Source: Paractinoplanes lichenicola (GTDB lineage: Bacteria > Actinomycetota > Actinomycetes > Mycobacteriales > Micromonosporaceae). From it: DNA of 64,000 nucleotides. Below are positions 35,303 through 44,534 of this stretch, in pieces. A model generated the notes under the pieces. The model did no database searches. It had not been told where the DNA came from and was given only the letters and a program-made list of their open reading frames with translations. The DNA is taken from positions 124,001 to 188,000 of the forward strand of contig NZ_JAENHO010000017.1 of NCBI RefSeq assembly GCF_016785085.1, in the 5' to 3' direction. Position 1 is the stretch's first letter. Each line of letters begins with the position of its first letter. The translations under genes and the position numbers were made by a program.

Positions 35303-35983
35303 TCAGCTGTGGGCCTCCCAGACGACGTCGAACTGCACGCCGTCACCCTGGGCCGCGTCGGGCGCGTTGGCGTCCAGCGTGTAGGTGAACCGGAAAACGC
35401 GCCACGTGTTGCGCGTGACAGTGTTCCAGGTCGGCAGGCCCGTGGCGAAGGTCTTGTTGGTGTCGATGAGAGTGTTCATGGCGGTCGCCGGCGTGACGTT
35501 GCCCGAGACGTAGGCGCCGTAGCCGGTCGGGGTGCAGTTGTTGACGCCCGGGTCGGACGCCAGGTCGGTGTCGTTGACCTCGACGCGCATCGTGGTGTTG
35601 TTGTCCATGGCCGACGTCGTGTTGTTGGCCCAGGTCGTGTAGGCCGCGCCGGCGTTGGACTCCATCGGGTTGGCGAAGTACATCTTGATCGCCGACGGGG
35701 TGATGGAGCCGGTGTACGACACGCCGATGCAGTACTGGCCCGTGGCGCCGGGAGCGAGGCTCGACGCGGTGAACATCGCCACGCCCGCACGGTTGTCGGT
35801 GATCGTCACCGTACCGGCGCTGAGGCTGTTGGTGCGGTTGTCCGTGGTGCCGGTGAAGGCCGCGTGCGAGGCCTGAAACACCACGGCCGAGGCGGCGATG
35901 AGACCGACGAAGACGGCCACCCGCCCCCGCCGGCGACGGTTCTGCTTAGCTTCCGACGACGACTTGCGTCCGATCCAGCCCAC
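35303..35983 (-). CDS. TasA/camelysin-like secreted protein
   Basis: 226 residues; GTG 35983 has GGAG upstream and gives a signal peptide with an arginine-rich start (QNRRRRGRVAVFVGLIAASAVVFQASHAAF). The mature part is beta-rich and Asn/Thr-rich: NSLSAGTVTITDNRAG, LAPGATGQYCIGVSY and a C-terminal GVQFDVVWEAHS. This layout, with a signal peptide ending just before AF and a motif 'S.G.v.itdn', matches the TasA/camelysin family, whose members need a SipW-type peptidase; one is encoded next door (36086-36700). Confidence 0.72.
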   Translation of the reverse strand: MGWIGRKSSSEAKQNRRRRGRVAVFVGLIAASAVVFQASHAAFTGTTDNRTNSLSAGTVTITDNRAGVAMFTASSLAPGATGQYCIGVSYTGSITPSAIKMYFANPMESNAGAAYTTWANNTTSAMDNNTTMRVEVNDTDLASDPGVNNCTPTGYGAYVSGNVTPATAMNTLIDTNKTFATGLPTWNTVTRNTWRVFRFTYTLDANAPDAAQGDGVQFDVVWEAHS

Positions 35984-36085
35984 GAGTGCTCCTCTGCGAC
36001 GTCCTGTCAAGAACGGCTGCGTCCTGCTGCCGCCGAGGGTCTCTTTCGGTCGCAGAACGGGAGAACACCAGTAATGGGCCGGTTG

Positions 36086-36700
36086 CTAAACGGTTGCTCT
36101 GTAAACCGCCTTGTCCAAAGGCCGCCAGGAACGCTGCGGTTGCGGGCTCTTGCGCAGGGGCCATTCCGAAGAGGGGGCGGGGTCCTCGTCGTCGGAGTCG
36201 CGGGGCTGCCAGGCGATCAACGCGATCAGCAGCACGGCGAACGCCACCACGGGCAGGTATTGGCCCTCCTGCACCCACAGGTAGGGCAGCCCGATGAACG
36301 GGACCTTCAGCCGGGCCACGCCGCGGAGCTGCTCGGGCGGCACGGGAGTGCTGTCGGCGGACCGGTTGGCGTCGCCCTTGAGGATGAGGCGGCCCTGCTC
36401 GTCGTAGCGGACGAGGCGGTGCAGCAGCAGGCGGCCGGGCGCGGCCGGGTCCTCGACCAGCACCACGGTGCCCGGCTTGACACCCGTACGGTCGGCCCTG
36501 GGCACGGGCCGGGCGGCGACCACATCCCCGGCCTTGATGCTCGGTTGCATCGAGCCGGAGACGACCACGGTGCTGCGCCAGCCGATCACCACCGGCGCCG
36601 CGGCGACCAGCAGCATGCCGATCAGGCAGGCGACGACCGCGTCACGCACGTCGAGCAACAGCCAGAGCGCGCGCTGACGGCTGCCCTTCCTGCCGATCAT
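36086..36700 (-). CDS. SipW-type signal peptidase I
   Basis: 204 residues, ATG 36700 after GGAGG. A membrane segment at about 20-42, catalytic serine in VSGSMQPSIKAGD, the LLHRLV histidine-containing strand and ILKGDANRSAD follow the ER/SipW-type signal peptidase pattern (Ser-His rather than Ser-Lys). A second membrane segment lies near 150-168 and a Pro/Ser-rich tail ends the protein. Neighbouring TasA-like proteins on both strands are its likely substrates. Confidence 0.85.
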   Translation of the reverse strand: MIGRKGSRQRALWLLLDVRDAVVACLIGMLLVAAAPVVIGWRSTVVVSGSMQPSIKAGDVVAARPVPRADRTGVKPGTVVLVEDPAAPGRLLLHRLVRYDEQGRLILKGDANRSADSTPVPPEQLRGVARLKVPFIGLPYLWVQEGQYLPVVAFAVLLIALIAWQPRDSDDEDPAPSSEWPLRKSPQPQRSWRPLDKAVYRATV

Positions 36701-36785
36701 CACCTCCTCCGATCGGCCACCGGTGTGACTTGCTGAGCCCGTACGACTCCTCAAGCGCGGGAATGGCCGACCGATACCCCATTCC

Positions 36786-37799
36786 GTGGTCGTGCCAGCG
36801 CGTTTCTCCTCCGCCGCGCTCGTCACCGCCGCCGCGGCCGGGGTTCTCGTGCTCGGGTCGCTGGGCGGGCGGGACAGCGGTGCGACCGAGCTCGCCCAGA
36901 TCTCGCTGGCCGCGGGCGACGGCTCCGGCGCGCTCTTCTCGGCCCGGCAGCTGGTGCCGGGGCGCGAGGTCAGCAACTGCGTGCGGATCACCCACGCCGG
37001 CCGCGAGGTCAGCCTGCAGGCCGCCGACCTGTCCGGGCCGCTGGTCGCGGGCCTGCGGCTGCGGGTCGAGCTGGGCACCGGTGGGACGCTGGGCGACTGC
37101 TCGGGCTTCAGCGGCCGGACCGTCTTCGAGGGCCCGCTGACCGGGCTGGCGGTCACCGGTGGCGTGGCGACCGGGTGGACGCCGGCCACCACCGAGACAC
37201 GCACCTATCGGCTGACCGTCGAGGTGGCCGACGACGACCAGTTCCAGCGCGCCGCCGGGACTGCGACGTTCCGCTGGCTCCTGGACCCGGGCCCGGCCGC
37301 CACCCCGACGACGCCCACGCCGACCAGCCCCGCACCGTCGAGTCCCGCGCCGTCGAGCCCCGCGGCGTCGAGTCCAACGCCGACGACAAGCGCGCCGTCC
37401 AGCGCCGTCCCGTCCAGCGCCGTCCCGACCCGCGGCGCGCCGGTGGCCGGGCAGCCCGCCGCGACGCCCTCCACCGCCGCCCCGGCCGTGGTCCCGGTCG
37501 ACCCGGCCCGGTCCGCGGACCCCGTGCCGGAGCTCGAGCCGCAGCCGGCCGAGACCGGTCGCAGCCGGTGGAGCGAGTCGCTGGGCGCGGTCGTGCGCGG
37601 CGCCTGGCAGCTGCTCGACGCCACCGCGCGCCACCCCTGGCACCTGCTGTTCTCGCTGGCCGCGATGTGGCTGCTGCTGTTCGCCGTCGACCGGTCGGAC
37701 CGGCGCGACCCCAAGCTGGCCCTGGCCCCCGTGCTGCGCGAGCCGTATCTGGAATTCACCGACAACAACGAGGTCGACCGTGGCGAACCGAAAGACTAG
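36786..37799 (+). CDS. Membrane-anchored TasA-like surface protein with Pro/Ser/Thr stalk
   Basis: 337 residues from GTG 36786. A signal segment (about 5-25) is followed by a beta-rich domain (LAQISLAAGDGSGALFSARQLVPGREVSNCVRITHAG) like the TasA-type neighbours at 35303 and 39348. A stalk built of PTSPAPSSPAPSSPA repeats spans about 180-260. A C-terminal membrane segment (LLFSLAAMWLLLFAV, about 295-312) anchors it, with a short cytoplasmic tail. It overlaps the diguanylate cyclase start by 20 bases. Confidence 0.65.
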   Translation: MVVPARFSSAALVTAAAAGVLVLGSLGGRDSGATELAQISLAAGDGSGALFSARQLVPGREVSNCVRITHAGREVSLQAADLSGPLVAGLRLRVELGTGGTLGDCSGFSGRTVFEGPLTGLAVTGGVATGWTPATTETRTYRLTVEVADDDQFQRAAGTATFRWLLDPGPAATPTTPTPTSPAPSSPAPSSPAASSPTPTTSAPSSAVPSSAVPTRGAPVAGQPAATPSTAAPAVVPVDPARSADPVPELEPQPAETGRSRWSESLGAVVRGAWQLLDATARHPWHLLFSLAAMWLLLFAVDRSDRRDPKLALAPVLREPYLEFTDNNEVDRGEPKD

Positions 37800-39351
37800 G
37801 CCGGTCAAGCCGGGCGAGCTGGTGCCGGTGGCCGACCGGATCCAGTGGATGCTCGGCTGGCGGGCCATCCTGAGCGTCGCCGTGCTGGCCACCTGGTGGC
37901 TCAGCGACACCCCGGCCGCGGGCGGCGCGGGCACCTGGATCGGGCTGGCGCTGGCCTGGCCGGCCGGGACGGCGCTGTCGATGCTCGCGCCGCGGGCGGG
38001 CCGCCGGGTCGCCCGCGCGGCGCTGACCGTCTCGCTGCTGGGCGACGGCGTGCTGCTGGCCCTGGCCAAGTGGGCGCTGGGCGACCAGCACCACGTTCTC
38101 GAGTTCCTGATCGTGCTGCACGCCGTGGCCGTCACCCTGCTGGCGTCGTTCCGCACCGGCGTACGGCTGGCGGTCTGGCACTGCTTCGTCGCGGTGCTGG
38201 TCATCGACGCCGTCATGCTCGAGCTGCTGCCCGGCACCCCCACGTCCACCCCGTGGGTCTTCTTCGGCGTGCTCTGGGCCGCCGTGGCCAGCACGGCCGG
38301 GTTCGCCGCCATGAACGAGCGCGAGCTGCGGCGGCGGCGCCACGACAGCGAGCAGCTGCGGCAGTTCGGCCTGCGCACGACCACCGCGCCCGACGCCGTC
38401 ACGGTCGCGGCCGCCCTGGCCGAGTTCGCGTTCGAGGAGCTGCCCGCGCGCAAGGCCGTCGTGCTGGCCCACGTGCAGCCGCCGGTCGCCGGGGAGGGCG
38501 GGCACACCCTCGGCGCGTACGTGGAACTGGCCGGCACCACCCGGCTCGGCGCGCTCGGCCCCGACAGCGAGCCCGGGCCGCGCTCGGTGATCCGGCACGC
38601 CATGGCCGCCGGGCCGCAGCTGCTGCGCCGGCTCGACCCGGACGCCGACCCGTGGCTGGCCGCGATGCTGCCGGACGCGCACAACGTCGTGGTGCTGCCG
38701 TTCACCATCGACAAGGTGACCGGGGCGCTGGTCGTCGAGGTGCGCCGGGACCGCCTCGAGCGCCGGTTGCTGGAGACGGCGATGCAGGCCACCCTGCACG
38801 CGTCGGTGGCGCTGGACCGCATCGTGCTGACCGAGCACATCCGGGCCACGGCCGAGACCGACGGGCTGACCCGGGTGGCCAACCGCAAGCGGTTCGACGA
38901 GGCGTTCGCGGCGGCGCTGCGGCACGCCGGCACGAGCGGCGCCGACCTGGCGCTGGCCCTGGTCGACATCGACCACTTCAAGCGGCTCAACGACACGTAC
39001 GGGCATCTGACCGGCGACGAGGTGCTCAAGCTGGTGGCCGCGGCGATCCGGGCCGCGATCGGCGAGTCCGACCTGGTCGCCCGGTACGGTGGCGAGGAGT
39101 TCGCGGTCGTCATGCCGGGCCGCGACGCCGCCTCGGCGCTGGCGACGGCCGAGCGGATCCGGCTGAGCATCGCCGCGCTCGAGACGGTGACCGGGGTGAC
39201 GGCCAGCCTCGGCGTCGCGACGAGCCCGGCGCACGGCTCGGACGCGGAGGCCCTGATCGCGTCGGCCGACGCCGCGCTCTACGACTCCAAGCACAACGGC
39301 CGCAACAAGGTGACGTTCGCCGACGCCCAGCCGACCGGGGTGCTGCGGTGA
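37780..39351 (+). CDS. Membrane diguanylate cyclase (GGDEF)
   Basis: 523 residues, GTG 37780. About six membrane segments at residues 25-175, a GAF-like middle part (about 200-345), then a complete GGDEF domain: DGLTRVANRKRFDEAF, DIDHFKRLNDTYGHLTGDEVL and the active loop YGGEEFAVVMPGRD. GGEEF is a functional variant. No I-site RxxD is apparent just before the loop (the expected five residues upstream read LVAR). It is translationally coupled on both sides to TasA-like genes, linking c-di-GMP with surface protein production. Confidence 0.92.
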   Translation: MANRKTRPVKPGELVPVADRIQWMLGWRAILSVAVLATWWLSDTPAAGGAGTWIGLALAWPAGTALSMLAPRAGRRVARAALTVSLLGDGVLLALAKWALGDQHHVLEFLIVLHAVAVTLLASFRTGVRLAVWHCFVAVLVIDAVMLELLPGTPTSTPWVFFGVLWAAVASTAGFAAMNERELRRRRHDSEQLRQFGLRTTTAPDAVTVAAALAEFAFEELPARKAVVLAHVQPPVAGEGGHTLGAYVELAGTTRLGALGPDSEPGPRSVIRHAMAAGPQLLRRLDPDADPWLAAMLPDAHNVVVLPFTIDKVTGALVVEVRRDRLERRLLETAMQATLHASVALDRIVLTEHIRATAETDGLTRVANRKRFDEAFAAALRHAGTSGADLALALVDIDHFKRLNDTYGHLTGDEVLKLVAAAIRAAIGESDLVARYGGEEFAVVMPGRDAASALATAERIRLSIAALETVTGVTASLGVATSPAHGSDAEALIASADAALYDSKHNGRNKVTFADAQPTGVLR

Positions 39352-39914
39352 CCGTCAGGCGGCGGCGACGGCTGGGCGCGGCGGTCATCGGCGCGATCGC
39401 CACGTCCGCCGTGATCTGGCAGGCCACGTACGCGGCCCTCAACAACGACGTCGTGATCTCGGGCAACACCTTCACGAGCGCGGGTGTGACGCTGACCGAC
39501 AACGACAGCGGGCGGGCCCTGTTCGACGCGACCGACCTGGCCCCCGGCCCCGGCGCGACGCGGTGCATCGAGGTCACCTACAGCGGGGACGCGACGGCCG
39601 AGGTGCGGCTCTATCTGACCGGGCTCGACGAGCACGGCCAAGACTTGGGCGCGCTGCTGAGCATGCGGATCGACCTCGGCTCGGGGTCGTCGTGCGCCGC
39701 CCCCGGCACGTGGACGACGCTCGGCGACGCGACCCTGCGGACGATGGCCGGGGCCTCGGGCTGGGTCAATGGGCTGAAACCGGGCCTGTGGCAGCCGGCC
39801 GGTCAGGGCGCCGTGACCCGTCCCTACCGGTTCACGCCGGTGCTGGCCGACGACGACAAGGCCCAGGGCAATCGGGCCGACTTCGGGTTCGTCTGGGAAG
39901 CGCGCAGCCTCTGA
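39348..39914 (+). CDS. TasA-like secreted protein (second copy)
   Basis: 188 residues, GTG 39348 overlapping the cyclase stop (GTGA). Signal peptide RRRRRLGAAVIGAIATSAVIWQATYAAL; mature part NTFTSAGVTLTDNDSGRALFDATDLAPGPGATRCIEVTYSG parallels the protein at 35303 (NSLSAGTVTITDNRAG... LAPGATGQYCIGVSYTG) and ends FGFVWEARSL, like its FDVVWEAHS. It is a clear paralogue. Final gene of the plus-strand operon; expected SipW substrate. Confidence 0.75.
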   Translation: MTVRRRRRLGAAVIGAIATSAVIWQATYAALNNDVVISGNTFTSAGVTLTDNDSGRALFDATDLAPGPGATRCIEVTYSGDATAEVRLYLTGLDEHGQDLGALLSMRIDLGSGSSCAAPGTWTTLGDATLRTMAGASGWVNGLKPGLWQPAGQGAVTRPYRFTPVLADDDKAQGNRADFGFVWEARSL

Positions 39915-39941
39915 CGGCGGCCGCGGTCCTACGATGGCCCC

Positions 39942-41000
39942 TTGCCCGACGACCACATCCTCAACGCCCAGCGGCGCGAGCGCCTGCTGGCCGAGCTGCG
40001 CCGGCACGGTGCCGTCCGGGTTGCCGAGCTGGCCGCGCTCTTCCAGGTCAGCCCGGTCACGGTGCGCCGCGACATCGCCGCCCTGGCCCGCGAGCACCGG
40101 CTCGTGCGGGTGCACGGCGGCGCGCTGCTGCCCCCGGATCCGGCCCGCAGCCCCGCCCCGGCCGACCGGCTCACGCTCGGCATGATCGTGCCCGACCTGG
40201 ACTTCTTCTGGCCTCAGGTGATCACGGGCGCGCGGACGGCCGCGGCCGTGCTCGGGGCGGGCCTGCGGCTGCGCGGCTCCGGCTACGACCCCGAGGAGGA
40301 CCGGCGGCAGATCGCCCGGCTGCTCGAGACCGGCCGGCTCGACGGGCTGCTGCTCGCGCCGGACGTGCACGACGACCTGAGCGGGATCGGCGCCCTGCCG
40401 GTGCCGTGCGTGCTGGTCGAGCGGGCCGCGCCGGCGCTGGGCCCGAGCGCGCGGCCGCTGGAGTCGGTGCGCAACGACCACGACGCCGGGGTCGAGGCCG
40501 CGCTGCGACATCTGGCCGGGCAGGGACACCGCCGGGTCGGCCTGGTCGTCACGCCGATCAGCCCCAACGCCGCGCTCATCGAGCAGGGCTTCACCCGGGG
40601 CCGCGCGGCGGCCGGGCTCGACGGCGACGCCCTGCTGGTGCGCGACACCCTGCGCACCGGCGGCGATCGGGTCGACGAGGTGCTGCGGGCCTGCGCCGCG
40701 ACCGGCACGACGGCCCTGCTCGTGCACAGCGACCCGGACGCGATCGCCCTGGCCCGCCGGGCCACCGAGACCGGCCTGCGCGTCCCCGGTGACCTGGCCC
40801 TGGTCTCGTACGACGACGAGGTCGCGCGGCAGGGCGAGCCGCCGCTGACCGCCGTCCGCCCGGCCAAGGGGCAGATCGGGCGGATGGCGGTCGAGATGCT
40901 CGTCTCGCGGCTGACCGAGGGCGACCGCCGCCCGGCCAACCGGCTGCAGCTCGTGCCCAGCCTGGTCGTCCGGCAGTCGTCGCTGCGACCCCGGCACTGA
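39942..41000 (+). CDS. Hybrid regulator: DeoR-type HTH with LacI-type sensor domain
   Basis: 352 residues from a TTG start (39942). The N-terminus RRERLLAELRRHGAVRVAEL ... VSPVTVRRDIAALAREHRLVRVHGGALL is a DeoR winged HTH including the HGGA wing. Residues from about 75 on (LTLGMIVPDLDFFWPQVITGARTAA ... GDLALVSYDDEVARQGEPPLTAVRPAKGQIG) form a periplasmic-binding-type sensor as in LacI regulators. It precedes the GH9 gene by 69 bases on the same strand and may control it in response to a sugar. Confidence 0.87.
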   Translation: MPDDHILNAQRRERLLAELRRHGAVRVAELAALFQVSPVTVRRDIAALAREHRLVRVHGGALLPPDPARSPAPADRLTLGMIVPDLDFFWPQVITGARTAAAVLGAGLRLRGSGYDPEEDRRQIARLLETGRLDGLLLAPDVHDDLSGIGALPVPCVLVERAAPALGPSARPLESVRNDHDAGVEAALRHLAGQGHRRVGLVVTPISPNAALIEQGFTRGRAAAGLDGDALLVRDTLRTGGDRVDEVLRACAATGTTALLVHSDPDAIALARRATETGLRVPGDLALVSYDDEVARQGEPPLTAVRPAKGQIGRMAVEMLVSRLTEGDRRPANRLQLVPSLVVRQSSLRPRH

Positions 41001-41069
41001 TCGTTTCTGATCGCTTCCGACCACGCCTGTTCGCCTGGTGGCGCCGCCGGTGCGCGCGGGCCTAAGACG

Positions 41070-43205
41070 GTGAGCATGGGATTCGCTGCCACTGCCCTGC
41101 TGCTGAGCGCCTTCGTCCTGGCGCCGAGCGCGGCCGAGCCGTACGACCAGGTCACCAACGGCACCTTCGACACGGGAGTCGCGCCCTGGGTGGCGTACGG
41201 GGGAAGCTCGGGGAGCCTGCGCCCGGTCGATGGTCAGGCCTGCGTGGACACGGGCACGGGGACGGTCAACCCGTGGGACTCGATGCTGGCGCTGCCCTAC
41301 CTGCGGATCCAGAACGGCGTGAGCTACACGCTGACGTTCTCGGCCCGCACGACGACGCCGATCCCGGTCACCGTGGTGTTCCAGCAGAACTCGCCCACGT
41401 ATTCGACCGTGCTGGCCACGACGACGACCGTCCCGACCGGGCTGACGACGTACACGCTGACCGGCCTCGGCAAGGGCGACTTCGCCGACGGGCAGCTCGG
41501 ATTCCAGTTCGGCGGGCAGGCTCGCACCACCTTCTGCCTCGACGACGTGGGCCTGGTCGGCGGCGAGCCCTTTCCCCCGTACGTTCCTGACACCGGGCCG
41601 CGCGTGCGGGTGAACCAGGTCGGCTACCTCCCCGACGGCCCGTTCTTCGGCACTTTGCTGACTCCCGTGCTGCGGCCCGTCCGGTGGCAGCTCCTCGATG
41701 CGGCGGGCCGGAGCGTGCGGTCGGGCTCATCCCAGCCGCGCGGCATCGATCCGACTTCCGGGCAAAACGTACACTCGATCGACTTCTCCGGCCGGCTCGT
41801 GTCGGGGGACGGCTTCCGGCTGACCGCGGACGGCGCCACCAGCCACCCGTTCGCGATCCGGCCGGACATCTACGCGGCTCTGCCTCGCGACAGCAAGACC
41901 CTGTTCTACACGCAGCGCAGCGGCACTCCGATCCTCGACTCGGTCGCGCCGGGTTACGGCCGGGCCGCCGGGCATGTCGGGGTCGCGCCCAACCAGGGCG
42001 ACACCGCCGTGCCGTGCCTGGCCACCGCCGACTGGTCCTGCCCGGCCGGCTACACCCGCGACGTGACCGGCGGCTGGTACGACGCGGCCGACCACGGCAA
42101 GTACGTCGTCAACGGCGGCATCGCGGTGGCCCAGCTGCTGTCCGAATACGACCAGGGCGACCGGGACCCGCGGCTGCTCGGCGAGATCCGCTGGGAGCTC
42201 GACTTCCTGCTCAAGATGCAGGTGCCACCCGGTCAGCCCCTCGCCGGCATGGCCTACCACAAGATCACCGACACGAGCTGGACCGGCCTGCCGCTGGCCC
42301 CCGCGGCCGACGCCAAGCCACGCGCCCTGCACCGCCCCTCGACGGCGGCGACCCTCAACCTCGCAGCGGTCACGGCCCAGGGTGCCCGGGTCTTCCGAAC
42401 AACCGATTCCCCGTACGCCCGCAAGCTGCTCGCCGTGTCCGAAGTGGCCTACTCAGCGGCGCGCGCGAACCCGGCCCTGTACGCGCCCGCGACCGACACC
42501 GCGGGCGGCGGCGCCTACGCCGACTCCGATGTGCGCGACGAGTTCTACTGGGCCGCGGCCGAGCTGTTCCTCACGACCCGCAAGGCGGCCTACCGCCCGG
42601 TCGCGCCGCCGGTGGTGTTCGACCCGGACGGCTTCTACTGGGGTTCCGTCGCCGCCCTGGGCCGCATGGACCTGGCGCTGCACGGGGATCCGGTCGCCAA
42701 GCTGTCGGTCGTGGCCGCCGCCGAGAGACTCATCGCGCTGCAACGCCGACAGCCCTACGGCCAGCCGTACGCCCCGGCCGGCGGCCAGTGGGCGTGGGGC
42801 TCCAACGGCAACATCGGAAACAACATCGTCGTGCTGGCCACCGCGGCCCGGCTGACCGGCCTGGACCGCTACCGCGACGCCGCCCTCACCGGCGCCGACT
42901 TCATCTTCGGCCGCAACGCGCTGAACATCTCGTACGTCACCGGCTACGGCACCGTCTACGCCCGGAACCAGCAGAGCCGCATGTACGCCCACCAGCTCGA
43001 TCCCGCGCTGCCCCACCCGCCGGTCGGCACGATCGCGGGCGGCCCCAACTCGGGCCTGCAGGACCCGCTGTCGGCCAAACGCCTCGCCGGCTGCCTGCCC
43101 CAGTTCTGCTACCTCGACGACATCAACTCGTACGCCACCAACGAGCTGGCCATCAACTGGAACTCGGCCCTGTCGTGGGTGTCGTCGTATCTGGCCCGGG
43201 CCTGA
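41070..43205 (+). CDS. Secreted GH9 cellulase with CBM4/9 and Ig-like domain
   Basis: 711 residues (GTG 41070; ATG 41076 equally possible). A short signal peptide ends near APSAAEP. Domains: CBM4_9 (about 25-165, NGTFDTGVAPWVAYGG), CelD_N Ig-like (about 175-265, RVRVNQVGYLPDGP) and GH9 (about 280-705). Catalytic features: GGWYDAADHGKYV (nucleophilic-water Asp pair), RMYAHQLDP and the terminal NELAINWNSAL with the acid Glu. Secreted endoglucanase. The 3' 53 bases overlap the convergent DUF2255 gene. Confidence 0.93.
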   Translation: MSMGFAATALLLSAFVLAPSAAEPYDQVTNGTFDTGVAPWVAYGGSSGSLRPVDGQACVDTGTGTVNPWDSMLALPYLRIQNGVSYTLTFSARTTTPIPVTVVFQQNSPTYSTVLATTTTVPTGLTTYTLTGLGKGDFADGQLGFQFGGQARTTFCLDDVGLVGGEPFPPYVPDTGPRVRVNQVGYLPDGPFFGTLLTPVLRPVRWQLLDAAGRSVRSGSSQPRGIDPTSGQNVHSIDFSGRLVSGDGFRLTADGATSHPFAIRPDIYAALPRDSKTLFYTQRSGTPILDSVAPGYGRAAGHVGVAPNQGDTAVPCLATADWSCPAGYTRDVTGGWYDAADHGKYVVNGGIAVAQLLSEYDQGDRDPRLLGEIRWELDFLLKMQVPPGQPLAGMAYHKITDTSWTGLPLAPAADAKPRALHRPSTAATLNLAAVTAQGARVFRTTDSPYARKLLAVSEVAYSAARANPALYAPATDTAGGGAYADSDVRDEFYWAAAELFLTTRKAAYRPVAPPVVFDPDGFYWGSVAALGRMDLALHGDPVAKLSVVAAAERLIALQRRQPYGQPYAPAGGQWAWGSNGNIGNNIVVLATAARLTGLDRYRDAALTGADFIFGRNALNISYVTGYGTVYARNQQSRMYAHQLDPALPHPPVGTIAGGPNSGLQDPLSAKRLAGCLPQFCYLDDINSYATNELAINWNSALSWVSSYLARA

Positions 43206-43557
43206 GCCGCAGCGTCGAGACCGCGGCGGCGTCGCTCACCATGTCGGCGACGCCGCCCCGATACTTGCCGTGATAGGCCGCGTCGACGTCCGTACGGGCC
43301 GTCTCCCCCACGTCCTCGACCAGCACGTCGGCCTCCAGCCCGCCGGCCCGGATCCGGGCCCGGCCGGTCCTGAGCACACCCCCGTACCACCCGGTCTCCC
43401 GCCGATGCCACGTGCGCACGAACACCTCCCCACCCGCGACGACGACCCAGATCGGCGTCCACCGGCCCAGCCCGCCAGCCGCCCGCCGTACGGCGATCTC
43501 GAGCTCCTGACTGCCCCCGATCGTCGTCAGGTCGTCCGCGTCCCACTGCTCGCTCAT
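43153..43557 (-). CDS. DUF2255 family protein
   Basis: 134 residues, ATG 43557. WTPIWVVVAGGEVFVRTWHRRETGWYGGVLRTGRARI and DAAYHGKYRGGVADMV match the small DUF2255 (F420-binding-split-barrel-like) family. The last ~20 residues (PGPDTTTPTTGPSSS) are low complexity and arise from sequence overlapping the GH9 3' end, so the natural stop may have been lost. Divergent from the MerR gene, 38 bases apart, and so perhaps its target. Confidence 0.7.
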   Translation of the reverse strand: MSEQWDADDLTTIGGSQELEIAVRRAAGGLGRWTPIWVVVAGGEVFVRTWHRRETGWYGGVLRTGRARIRAGGLEADVLVEDVGETARTDVDAAYHGKYRGGVADMVSDAAAVSTLRLRPGPDTTTPTTGPSSS

Positions 43558-43595
43558 GCCAACAGCTTGCCTCTCCACCCACTGGAGACCGCACG

Positions 43596-44534
43596 ATGGT
43601 CGGCGTGTACACCATCGGCGACCTGTCCCGGCGCAGCGGCCTGCCCGTACGCACCATCCGCTTCTACTCCGACGCCGGCGTCCTGCCACCCACCGCCCGC
43701 ACCGGCGCCGGTCATCGCCGCTACGACGACACCGCGGCGTCCCGCCTCGACCTGCTCTGCACCCTGCGCCAGATCGGCTTCGACCTGGCAACGATCCAGC
43801 GCGTGCTGGCCGACGAGCTGACCGTGGCCCAGGCCGCCGCGGTGCAGGCCGACGCCCTCGACGCCCAGATCCGGCTGCTGCGGCTGCGCCGGGCCGTCCT
43901 GCGCCGGGCCGCCACCACTCCTACGACCGCATCGGAGATGGCCATCATGGATCACCACGCCCGGCTGACCGCCACCGAACGCCGCCGCCTCGTCGACGGC
44001 TTCCTCGACAGCACCTTCGGCGCGGTCGACGCCAACCCCGAGCTCGTCGAGCTGCTGCGGCAGAGCCTGCCCGAGCTCCCCGACGAGCCGGCCGCCGAGC
44101 AGCTCGATTCCTGGATCGAGCTGGCCGAGCTCGTGCAGGACCCCGGTTTCCTCTCCTCCGTACGCCGGATGGCCGCGCACCAGGCCGCGGAGCGCGCCGA
44201 GGGCGACCGCACCGGCCTGCACCACGACCTGACCACCACCGTCCGCGACCGGGTCACCGCCGCCATCGCCGCGGGCATCCGGCCGGAGTCGCCCGAGGCC
44301 GCGCCCGTCGTGGCGGACCTAATCGCCTGCTACGCCGACACGTTCTCGGCCGCCGACACCAGCGACTTCCGGGCCCGGCTCGTGACCCGCCTGGAGGTCG
44401 CCAACGATTTTCGGGTCGAGCGCTACTGGGGTCTGGTCGCCACCATCAACGGCTGGCCCGCGCCGCCGTCGCTCGCCGCCGTCTTCGACTGGTTCATCCC
44501 CGCCGTGCGGTGCCGGGTTACAGTGTCGCCATGA
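43596..44534 (+). CDS. MerR-family regulator with long C-terminal domain
   Basis: 312 residues, ATG 43596. The MerR winged HTH is complete (YTIGDLSRRSGLPVRTIRFYSDAGVL ... RRYDDTAASRLDLLCTLRQIGFDLATIQRVL), with a coiled dimerisation helix to about 110. The C-terminal ~200 residues are all-helical (RRRLVDGFLDSTFGAVDANPEL) and contain no metal-binding cysteines, so it is a multidrug or organic-ligand type, not a metal sensor. An MFS exporter follows downstream. Confidence 0.85.
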   Translation: MVGVYTIGDLSRRSGLPVRTIRFYSDAGVLPPTARTGAGHRRYDDTAASRLDLLCTLRQIGFDLATIQRVLADELTVAQAAAVQADALDAQIRLLRLRRAVLRRAATTPTTASEMAIMDHHARLTATERRRLVDGFLDSTFGAVDANPELVELLRQSLPELPDEPAAEQLDSWIELAELVQDPGFLSSVRRMAAHQAAERAEGDRTGLHHDLTTTVRDRVTAAIAAGIRPESPEAAPVVADLIACYADTFSAADTSDFRARLVTRLEVANDFRVERYWGLVATINGWPAPPSLAAVFDWFIPAVRCRVTVSP

